In this document: piece after piece, positions 27,758 through 33,819 of the stretch | Numbering within the stretch: position 1 is the first letter of the stretch | Layout of the letters: each line of letters starts with the position of its first letter | NCBI RefSeq assembly: GCF_014653215.1 | Contig: NZ_BNAI01000009.1 | Span: forward strand, 37,608 to 76,865 | Length of the DNA stretch: 39,258 nt | Direction of reading: 5' to 3' | Source: Pseudolysinimonas yzui | Lineage (GTDB): Bacteria > Actinomycetota > Actinomycetes > Actinomycetales > Microbacteriaceae | Position numbers and translations under genes: made by a program | Notes under the pieces: model-generated | Told to the model about the DNA's origin: nothing | The model's database searches: none | What the model saw: the letters and a program-made list of their open reading frames with translations, nothing else

Positions 27758-29171
27758 GCCCAAGCAGCTCTTCCTCAACCTGTTCGAGATGGCGTGCGTG
27801 AGTCACATCACCCACGGCCTCTGGCCGCTGCCCGAGAACAACCGGCACCGATTCGCCGAACTCAGCTACTGGACCGAGCTCGCGCAGATCCTCGAGCACG
27901 GGGGCTTCGACGGCATCTTCCTCGCCGACGTTATCGGGGCCTACGACGTGTTCCGCGGCGGGCCCGAGACCGCGCTGCGGGAAGGGCTGCAGAGCCCCAA
28001 CCTCGACCCGCTGCTGCTCATCCCGGCGATGGCCGCGGTGACCGAGCGCCTGCACTTCGGCGTGACGTTCTCGACCACCTACGAGCCGCCGTTCGCGTTC
28101 GCGCGGCGCATGTCGACGCTCGACCACCTCACCAAGGGCCGGGTCGGCTGGAACGTCGTCACCTCGTACCTGCCCAACGCCGCGCACAACTTCGGGCTCG
28201 CGGGCGAGGTGCCGCACGACCTGCGGTACGAGTACGCCGACGAGTACCTCGACGTGCTCTACAAGCTGTGGGAGGGCTCGTGGGACGACGGCGCGGTCAT
28301 CGACGACCGCGAGAACGCGATCTTCACCGATCCGGCGAAGGTGCGCTACATCAACCACGTCGGCGAGCGCCACCGGGTCTCGGGGCCGCACATCGTGCAT
28401 CCGTCGCCGCAGCGCACCCCGGTGATCTTCCAGGCCACCGGGTCGCCCGCCGGCATCGAGTTCGCCGGCCGGCATGCCGAGGTGGTCTTCACCGGGGGCC
28501 GCACCTCTGAGGAGTTCCGCAAGGCCGCCGACGGGATGCGCTCCGCCGCCGCGCGCCACGGACGGGAAGCCGACGACGTGAAGTTCATCGCGATGGCGGG
28601 AGTCATCGTCGGCCGCACCGACGAGGAGGCCGCCGACAAGCACCGCCTGTACCAGCAGCACACGAGCCTCGACGGCATACTGGCCCACCACAGCCTGCCG
28701 GTCGACCTCACCGCGTTCCCGCGCGACATCACGGTGCGCGAGGCGCTGCTGCGCGCCGAGGTGCTGCCCAGCGCGGTGCCGTTCCTGCCGCTGGACAAGA
28801 CGGTCGGGCAGGCGCTCGACTTCATCGGCGGGTCGCGGGATGACCGCTTCCTCGCGGTCGGCACCCCGAAGACGGTGGCCGACGCGATCGAGAAGTGGCT
28901 CGACGAAGACGGGCTCGACGGCATCAACCTGCGTCAGTACCACTCGTTCGACACGGCCCGGGACTTCGCCGAGCTGGTCGTGCCCGAGCTGCGCAAGCGC
29001 GGCCGTCTGCCCGAAGCCGGCGGCGCCCCGACGACGCTGCGGCAACGGCTGTTCGGCGCGGGCGACCGGCTGCCCGAGCGGCACACGGCGGCCCGCTACC
29101 GCGGCGGCGCCAACCTCGACAACCCGGTCGAGTCGCTACGGCTCTCGGCCGGCAACGTGGCGTCCTTCTGA
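27750..29171 (+). CDS. FMN-dependent monooxygenase, NtaA/SnaA/DszA family (two-component, luciferase-like)
   Basis: A 473-residue TIM-barrel oxygenase. Family motifs include the N-terminal LNLFEMACVSHITHGLW, the HGGFDGIFLADV strand, RMSTLDHLTKGRVGWNVVTSY, a PVIFQATGSPAGIEFAGRHAE-type segment (QATGSPAGIEFA) and the C-terminal GINLRQYH. Members use reduced FMN from a separate reductase to oxidise compounds such as nitrilotriacetate (NtaA), dibenzothiophene sulfone (DszA) or pristinamycin precursors (SnaA). The FMN reductase gene directly follows. Together with the importer this reads as uptake, then oxidative release of sulfite, sulfur or nitrogen. The substrate cannot be fixed from sequence. 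Start ATG 27750 is preceded by GAAAGG and overlaps the ATPase gene. Confidence 0.93.
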   Translation: MAEPKQLFLNLFEMACVSHITHGLWPLPENNRHRFAELSYWTELAQILEHGGFDGIFLADVIGAYDVFRGGPETALREGLQSPNLDPLLLIPAMAAVTERLHFGVTFSTTYEPPFAFARRMSTLDHLTKGRVGWNVVTSYLPNAAHNFGLAGEVPHDLRYEYADEYLDVLYKLWEGSWDDGAVIDDRENAIFTDPAKVRYINHVGERHRVSGPHIVHPSPQRTPVIFQATGSPAGIEFAGRHAEVVFTGGRTSEEFRKAADGMRSAAARHGREADDVKFIAMAGVIVGRTDEEAADKHRLYQQHTSLDGILAHHSLPVDLTAFPRDITVREALLRAEVLPSAVPFLPLDKTVGQALDFIGGSRDDRFLAVGTPKTVADAIEKWLDEDGLDGINLRQYHSFDTARDFAELVVPELRKRGRLPEAGGAPTTLRQRLFGAGDRLPERHTAARYRGGANLDNPVESLRLSAGNVASF

Positions 29172-29761
29172 TGTCGGAGGCAGGGTCGACCCGCCCGGTC
29201 TCGGTCGTCGGCGTCAGCGGTAGCCCGACGAAACCCTCCCGCACGACGGCGCTCGTCACCGAGGTGGCCGAGGCGTTCGCGTCGCGGCTGGGCGGTCACG
29301 CGACGATCATCGAGCTGGGGCCGCTGCTCGGCGACCTCGGGGCGGGGCCGTTCCGCGGCAATCTCGGGCCGGATGCCGTACGCGCCCTCGAGGCGGTGGA
29401 GGCGGCGGATGTCATCGTCGTCGGCTCCCCGGCCTACCGGGCGACCTACACCGGGCTGTTCAAGCTGTTCTTCGACCACATCGGGCAGCACGCGCTCGTC
29501 GACAAGCCGATCGTGCTCACCGCGACCGGCGGCAGCGACCGGCACGCCCTGCTCGTGGAGCACCAGATGCGCCCGCTGTTCGGGTTCTTCCAGGCGCTCA
29601 CCCTGCCGCTCGGCATCTTCGCGAACGAGAGCGACTTCGAGGACTATCGCGTGACATCCGCCGATCTGCGCTCGCGCATCGACGTCGCCGTCAGCCGCAC
29701 GGCGACCCTGCTCTCGCCCGGCGCCCGCGCTTTCGAGTTCGCGCGCCCCGACGCCTTCTGA
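29171..29761 (+). CDS. NAD(P)H-dependent FMN reductase (MsuE/SsuE-like)
   Basis: A 196-residue flavodoxin-fold reductase. The phosphate-binding loop GVSGSPTKPSRT stands at the N-terminus, followed by ADVIVVGSPAYRATYTGLFKLFFDHI, here seen as VVGSPAYRATYTGLFK, and LTATGGSDRHALLVEHQMRPLFGFF. This matches NADPH-dependent FMN reductases that feed FMNH2 to sulfonate or sulfone monooxygenases. ATG 29171 shares its A with the monooxygenase TGA (TGATG), so the two enzymes are probably made in step. It is the last gene of the six-gene operon; the next gene is convergent with only 15 bp between stops. Confidence 0.93.
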   Translation: MSEAGSTRPVSVVGVSGSPTKPSRTTALVTEVAEAFASRLGGHATIIELGPLLGDLGAGPFRGNLGPDAVRALEAVEAADVIVVGSPAYRATYTGLFKLFFDHIGQHALVDKPIVLTATGGSDRHALLVEHQMRPLFGFFQALTLPLGIFANESDFEDYRVTSADLRSRIDVAVSRTATLLSPGARAFEFARPDAF

Positions 29762-29776
29762 GGGCGTCCGTGGCGA

Positions 29777-30832
29777 TCAGGCAGTGAGGATGACCTTGAG
29801 CGCCTTCGTCTCGGCCGCGCGACCGAAAACGTCGTAGGCCTCGAGGATGTCGCCGAGGGCGAACCGGTGGCTGATGAACTCGGCTGCCGGGATCTTGTTC
29901 TGCGCCACCATCTTGAGCAGCGTGCCGAGGGTGTTCGTGTTCACGAGCCCCATCGTCATGGTGATGTTCGAGATCCAGAGGTCCTGAAGGGCGAGCTCGA
30001 CGGGCTTGCCGTGCACGCCGACGTTGGCGACATGTCCGGCGGGGCGCACGATGTCGAGACACATCTGCCAGGTGGCCGGGATGCCGACGGCTTCGATCGC
30101 GACATCCACGCCGAGTCCGTCGGTGAGGGCGAACACCTGCTGCTTCCAGTCCGCGTCGCTCGAGACGACGGCATCCGTCGCGCCGAACTTCTTCGCGGCT
30201 TCGGTGCGGTTCGCGTCGAGGTCGATCGAGATGACGCGCGACGGTCCGTACAGACCGGCGGTTGCGATCGCGGCGAGACCGACAGGTCCGGCGCCGACGA
30301 CGGCGACGACATCCCCGGCCTTGATCGCCCCGTACTGCACACCGATCTCGTGACCGGTCGGCAGGATGTCGGAGAGGACGCACCCCAATTCGGGCGTGAC
30401 CTCCTTCGGCAGCACGTACACCGAGGTCTCGGCGTAGGGAACGCGCACGTACTCGGCCTGGGTGCCGTCGATGAGGTGCCCGAAGATCCAGCCGATGCCC
30501 GACGCACCCTCGTCGCCGAGGCAGTGCGAGAATACGCCCTTCTTGCAGTACGAGCACTTGCCGCAGGCCGAGATGCACGACAGGATCACCTGGTCGCCGA
30601 CCTTGAGCGTCGTGACCGCCGCACCGATCTCGGTGATCGTGCCGACACCCTCGTGACCGAGGATGCGGCCCGGCGTCACCGCCGGCACGTCGCCCTTGAG
30701 GATGTGCAGGTCGGTGCCGCAGATCGTCGTCGCGTCGATCTTCACGATGATGTCGGTCGGTTGCTGGATGACCGGGTCGGGCACGTCCTCCCACGACTTC
30801 TCGCCGGGACCCTTGTAAACCAGTGCCTTCAT
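29777..30832 (-). CDS. Zinc-dependent alcohol dehydrogenase (medium-chain dehydrogenase/reductase)
   Basis: A 351-residue MDR enzyme. The catalytic zinc site is Cys38 (ICGTD), His60 and Glu61 (GHEGVG). The structural zinc lobe is CGKCSYCKKGVFSHC (Cys90, 93, 96 and 104). The nucleotide fold has VAVVGAGPVGLAA, followed by SIDLDANR, where the Asp suggests NAD preference. The opening MKALVYKGPGEKSWEDVPDP is shared with a group of bacterial ADHs acting on short alcohols. A longer in-frame opening up to 30997 has no similarity to the family, and GAAAGGTGA-like sequence (30837-30844) precedes ATG 30832, which is therefore preferred. The 118 bp upstream hold only weak promoter-like hexamers. Confidence 0.94.
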   Translation of the reverse strand: MKALVYKGPGEKSWEDVPDPVIQQPTDIIVKIDATTICGTDLHILKGDVPAVTPGRILGHEGVGTITEIGAAVTTLKVGDQVILSCISACGKCSYCKKGVFSHCLGDEGASGIGWIFGHLIDGTQAEYVRVPYAETSVYVLPKEVTPELGCVLSDILPTGHEIGVQYGAIKAGDVVAVVGAGPVGLAAIATAGLYGPSRVISIDLDANRTEAAKKFGATDAVVSSDADWKQQVFALTDGLGVDVAIEAVGIPATWQMCLDIVRPAGHVANVGVHGKPVELALQDLWISNITMTMGLVNTNTLGTLLKMVAQNKIPAAEFISHRFALGDILEAYDVFGRAAETKALKVILTA

Positions 30833-30950
30833 TGCCGTCACCTTTCGCGTGCGGATGGCCGCGCCAATGATCGGCCGCGATCCTCGTCCCGAAGCTACGC
30901 TCGGCGACTTCGCCGTCAGAGGGTCAAAGGTCCCGTGTGTTGCGGGCGAC

Positions 30951-31355
30951 TCACTCGACGAACACGACAGCGCAGTACGGCTCGGCGGCCCGGGCAAGTC
31001 GCCGGTCGGCGGTCACCAGAGGGATGCCGAGCACCTCAGCCAGCGCGACGTAGCTCGCGTCGTAGGTCGAGATGTTGTCGCGCAGCTCCCAGACTCGCGG
31101 CAGCAGCGGGACGTGGGGGAATCTGGCCAAGCCAGGCAGCGCGGTCAAGCCTCGTATGGCGGCGTCCGCCTCGCCGATCTCCAGTCGTCGTTGATGAACG
31201 GCTCGGCGCAGTGCGGAGGCGACTTCGAGATCGAGCAATTCGGGAGCTGCCAAGGGCTGACGCAGGGCTGCCCGCGCGGTGAAGCGCGCGCCTCCTCGAC
31301 CGACCGTTGCCTCGACGATGATCGAGGCATCGACGACTGCGCCGGCTACTCCCAT
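30951..31355 (-). CDS. vapC: Type II toxin, VapC-family PIN-domain ribonuclease
   Basis: 134 residues with the PIN-domain acidic set: Asp9 (VVDASIIVEA), Glu44 (LDLEVASALRR), Asp99 (STYDASYVALAE) and Asp117 (LVTADRRLAR). These chelate magnesium and cleave RNA, often initiator tRNA or rRNA in studied VapC proteins; this target is unknown. The length is normal for the family and no key residue is missing, so the toxin should be active. Its ATG lies 10 bp inside the antitoxin gene end, the usual order (antitoxin first) for tight coupling. Confidence 0.92.
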   Translation of the reverse strand: MGVAGAVVDASIIVEATVGRGGARFTARAALRQPLAAPELLDLEVASALRRAVHQRRLEIGEADAAIRGLTALPGLARFPHVPLLPRVWELRDNISTYDASYVALAEVLGIPLVTADRRLARAAEPYCAVVFVE

Positions 31356-31576
31356 TTGCGGTCGGCGTGGATCGCGTCAACGATCTCGTCGCGCGTCATC
31401 TGGATTCCATTCCCCACGAACGCTTCCCATCGCTCGTCGAGCGCAATCTGGTCGGCGAGTTCGGTGAGTTCGCGTCGCAAGTACTCCGAGAGCGACAGCC
31501 CCGCGGTCGCGGCCTTCGCTTTGAGTTTCTGGGCGACGTCATCACTCAGGTTTCTGATTTGCACCGTCGTTCCCAT
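31346..31576 (-). CDS. vapB: Type II antitoxin, FitA/VapB-like ribbon-helix-helix protein
   Basis: 76 residues. The N-terminal ribbon-helix-helix reads TVQIRNLSDDVAQKLKAKA then GLSLSEYLRREL, typical of FitA-like antitoxins. The acidic C-terminal part should block the toxin. The start is set by a TACCCT box exactly 6 nt before ATG 31576; the intervening GAGGGG may alternatively act as a ribosome site. A longer in-frame reading to 31666 would run through the promoter. The protein probably represses its own promoter at the paired TGCATGC sites upstream. Confidence 0.92.
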   Translation of the reverse strand: MGTTVQIRNLSDDVAQKLKAKAATAGLSLSEYLRRELTELADQIALDERWEAFVGNGIQMTRDEIVDAIHADRKWE

Positions 31577-31582
31577 CCCCTC

Positions 31583-31624
31583 AGGGTACTCCGAATGCAT
31601 GCGAGATTGAGAAGTCTGCATGCA
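31583..31624 (-). promoter_or_regulatory. vapBC promoter and paired operator sites
   Basis: On the minus strand TACCCT (31588-31583) stands 6 nt before the vapB ATG. Just upstream are two copies of the near-palindrome TGCATGC (31596-31602 and 31617-31623), 21 bp apart, i.e. two helical turns. This is as expected for two ribbon-helix-helix dimers bound to one DNA face. Confidence 0.5.
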
Positions 31625-31720
31625 CGTGATCCTGTCGTCGGCCGGGGCGTCGCGGTGGGGCGTCATTGGATCAGGGAGAAGTCGTCGGCTTCAGAGGGTG
31701 AGGAGGGCTGAGTGCCGGAG

Positions 31721-31726
31721 TAGCCT
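31721..31726 (+). promoter_or_regulatory. -10 box of a leaderless DUF4287 message
   Basis: TAGCCT ends exactly 6 nt before the ATG at 31733. Confidence 0.45.
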
Positions 31727-31732
31727 TCCGGC

Positions 31733-31966
31733 ATGTCATTCCAGGCGTACCTCGACAACATCGAAGAGAAGACCGGACTCGCCCCGCGGCAGTTCCTGCG
31801 GCTTGCCGCCGACTTCGGACTCGGCAGGGGCCACGGGATGGCGCTCGTGCATGTCATCACGAAGGGGCCGAAGATCGCGTCGAAGCACGTCGACAGCGGT
31901 ACCGCGCACAGCGACCCGACCGACGAGCTCTGGCTCGACGGCCGGGCGTCGAACCCCAAACCCTAG
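31733..31966 (+). CDS. Small DUF4287-like protein, apparently internally shortened
   Basis: 77 residues. It opens with MSFQAYLDNIEEKTGLAPRQF and continues GLGRGHGMALVHVITKGP, both typical of DUF4287 proteins, and ends in a basic/acidic tail (ELWLDGRASNPKP). In the family as I know it a segment of about 20-25 residues (helix plus a KAGEI..WLK motif) stands between these parts; here RLAADFGLG joins them directly. The function of the family is unknown. It is probably a single-gene unit: leaderless promoter before it, and its TAG overlaps the stop of the convergent regulator gene in one CTAG. Confidence 0.8.
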   Translation: MSFQAYLDNIEEKTGLAPRQFLRLAADFGLGRGHGMALVHVITKGPKIASKHVDSGTAHSDPTDELWLDGRASNPKP

Positions 31967-32196
31967 GCCGACTGCACGACCAGCAGGTCGCCGACCGAAC
32001 AGTCGAGAGCGTCGCAGATCGCGGTGAGGGTCGAGAACCGGATGGCGCGTGCCCGGTCGTTCTTGAGTACCGAGAGGTTCACGACCGTGACCCCGACGCG
32101 TTCGCTGAGCTCGGTCAGCGTCATCCCGCGCTCGGCGAGGAGTTCGTCGAGCCGGCAGTGGATGCGTTGGTCGTCGTCGTCGGAGGCGGGCGCCAT
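31963..32196 (-). CDS. XRE-family helix-turn-helix regulator (YozG-like)
   Basis: 77 residues: a Cro/C1-type HTH with RLDELLAERGMTLTELSERVGV, split here as the first helix LDELLAERGM and recognition region LTELSERVGVTVVNLSVLK, followed by FSTLTAICDALDCSVGDLL. This short type (HTH_26) usually accompanies a DUF2975 membrane protein gene, as here. The start ATG 32196 directly abuts the stop of that gene, so they are one operon. It may control the operon promoter with its 31-bp palindrome, though that is inference. Confidence 0.9.
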   Translation of the reverse strand: MAPASDDDDQRIHCRLDELLAERGMTLTELSERVGVTVVNLSVLKNDRARAIRFSTLTAICDALDCSVGDLLVVQSA

Positions 32197-32904
32197 CTAG
32201 ACGAGCCCTTCGGTGTCGCGCTGCAGTCGGATGCCGTCGCGGATCAGGATGCCGAGCAGCACCAGGGTGATGCCGATCGCGGCGAGCCCGGCATCGACCC
32301 GCATGAGGATGTACGGCCACGTCCCTGCGGTGAGGAGCACGTGTTCACCGTGTTGCTCGTCCGGCGCCGTCGCGTCCGCGGGGGTGCCGTGGATCTGGGG
32401 GGTACTGGGGCCCAGGGTGGATGGCTCAAGTGTTGCGGCGGGGAATCCGAGTTCTTGGACGGCGAGGTCCGACGCGAGGGCGTCGAACTGCGGGGCGATC
32501 GTGCCGGAGGCGAGCACCAGCCCACCGAGCACCACGAGTCCCCAGCGGAGCGCCCGGGTGAAGGGGCGACGCAGGATGAGCGAGCCGGCGACCAGCGCGA
32601 GGTTTCCGGCGAGTGCCAGCAGCACCAACTGGTTCAGCACGTCGGCGACCGTCGATGCCGCGCGGGCGCCGACCAGGGGCTCCATGCTGGAGAACAAGAT
32701 GCCGTTGTATTCGACGTTCGGCTGACCTGACATGAAAGGCCGCTGGTCGGTGACGAGCAAGGCCTCGCCCCAGTACAGGTAGCCGCCGAGCACCCCGGAG
32801 GCGATCGTGGCCACCCCGGTCACGAACAAGGCGGCGCTCGCCACCAGGGCGACGACGATGGCGGCGATCCGCGGACGCGGCGGGACCGAGTGGGTGGAGG
32901 ACAT
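32197..32904 (-). CDS. Four-helix membrane protein, probably DUF2975-like
   Basis: 235 residues with helices at about 13-40, 84-110, 117-135 and 197-221. The middle pair (NQLVLLALAGNLALVAGSL and RRPFTRALRWGLVVLGGL) resembles DUF2975 proteins, which are encoded next to YozG-type regulators in many Gram-positive bacteria. A long outside loop (about 136-195, rich in Pro, Thr and Glu) is unusual. The function of DUF2975 is unknown. ATG 32904 lies 5 nt after the upstream gene's stop with no clear ribosome site, suggesting translational coupling. A longer frame opening beyond it only shadows the neighbouring gene. Confidence 0.7.
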   Translation of the reverse strand: MSSTHSVPPRPRIAAIVVALVASAALFVTGVATIASGVLGGYLYWGEALLVTDQRPFMSGQPNVEYNGILFSSMEPLVGARAASTVADVLNQLVLLALAGNLALVAGSLILRRPFTRALRWGLVVLGGLVLASGTIAPQFDALASDLAVQELGFPAATLEPSTLGPSTPQIHGTPADATAPDEQHGEHVLLTAGTWPYILMRVDAGLAAIGITLVLLGILIRDGIRLQRDTEGLV

Positions 32905-32909
32905 GACGG

Positions 32910-33626
32910 TCAGCCGACGATTCCGGTGCAGCTCGCCCCAGGTTCCAGGCTCGAGGTGTCCGTGCGCACGGTCATCACGGGCTCGGAGCCACACACGCCC
33001 GACAGGGTGAACAGCACCCCGCCCCGGCGGGCTTCGATGCCGCCGCCGTCGAGGTCCTCGATCGTCCAACCGAGCTTGTCGAGTTGCACCGTGTAGGCAT
33101 CGACCGCCTCCGCGAGCGACACCGATCGCAGCACCGTTTCGCAGCCGTCGATCCCTTCGACGAGTGTGTCCATCGGGCCGACGTGGCCTAGCTCGTCCAG
33201 TGCATCCCTGACGCGCGAGTCCGCGTGGGGGCAGCTGGGCTGGTGGGGGGTGGCCTCGTACTTCGCGCCGACGGCCGAGACTCCGGCGAGCGCGATCCCG
33301 ACGACCAGCGCGACGAGGAGGATCGCCGCGACGATCCGCGATGGCCCGCGCCGCGACAGGACGAACGGTGTGGCGATCAGCACCGGCGAGATGATCCCGA
33401 AGAAGAACAGGGCGACGGACATGCCGAACGCCCAGGCGACCCCGTCGAGCCATCTTCCGGTCGCCGGGCCGTAGACGGGACCCAGGCCGGCGATCGCCGA
33501 GATTCCGAGCCCGCCGAATGCGGAGCCCGCGGCGAGGAGAATCCAGGCGGTGATCTCGGCCGCGCGACCTCGGCGCGGCACGACCGGGGTCAGAGTCGGG
33601 TCGGGCGAGGCGGGAGTGCCGGACAT
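32910..33626 (-). CDS. Three-helix membrane protein with extracytoplasmic Cys-containing domain
   Basis: 238 residues; not assigned to a family. Helices lie at about 24-46, 62-90 and 97-119. The C-terminal half (120-238) should be outside and contains four cysteines (132, 162, 212 and 233), enough for two disulfides. AKYEATPHQPSCPHAD and ALDELGHVGP mark its start, and the segment VDAYTVQLDKLGWTIEDLDGG resembles a small alpha-beta sensor or lipoprotein-like fold. AAGGAG (33637-33632) stands 5 nt before ATG 33626. It is first in a three-gene operon behind a strong TTGACA promoter with a palindromic operator. Confidence 0.75.
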   Translation of the reverse strand: MSGTPASPDPTLTPVVPRRGRAAEITAWILLAAGSAFGGLGISAIAGLGPVYGPATGRWLDGVAWAFGMSVALFFFGIISPVLIATPFVLSRRGPSRIVAAILLVALVVGIALAGVSAVGAKYEATPHQPSCPHADSRVRDALDELGHVGPMDTLVEGIDGCETVLRSVSLAEAVDAYTVQLDKLGWTIEDLDGGGIEARRGGVLFTLSGVCGSEPVMTVRTDTSSLEPGASCTGIVG

Positions 33627-33636
33627 GATCGCTCCT

Positions 33637-33695
33637 TATCGAGTATCGATATTATCGATGGTCGATATGATGGACCGAAAGTGAGTCTGTGTCAA
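33637..33695 (-). promoter_or_regulatory. Consensus promoter with a 31-bp palindromic operator
   Basis: Minus strand: -35 TTGACA (33695-33690, a perfect consensus), 17-bp spacer, -10 CATCAT (33672-33667). The palindrome spans 33637-33667: arm TATCGAGTATCGATA, central T, arm TATCGATGGTCGATA, with two mismatched pairs. It covers the -10 edge, the start point and reaches the ribosome site, so a bound repressor would shut off the operon. Confidence 0.65.
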
Positions 33696-33760
33696 GCATC
33701 CCGTTTCCTTCGTCACACACACGCTGAGCCGTGAGCGAACACGGGACTTTTCGGCGCCCC

Positions 33761-33788
33761 GCGTCGTTACCCTCGGATGTAACGACGC
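33761..33788 (+). promoter_or_regulatory. clpC promoter with 10-bp inverted repeat over the -10
   Basis: GCGTCGTTAC (33761-33770) and GTAACGACGC (33779-33788) form a perfect inverted repeat with an 8-nt spacer. The likely -10 TACCCT (33768-33773) overlaps the left arm, and transcription would start near 33780 in the right arm. A repressor site or a 5' hairpin are both possible. Confidence 0.55.
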
Positions 33789-33819
33789 CTCCCGACCTGG
33801 CGTTGCGTAGGAGTTCATG

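Noticed and set aside
30833-30950. TTGACC on the minus strand upstream of the alcohol dehydrogenase as a -35 box
   Set aside because: No -10-like hexamer at 16-19 bp; the nearest TAGCTT is 24 bp away. The region probably holds the promoter, but it cannot be placed.
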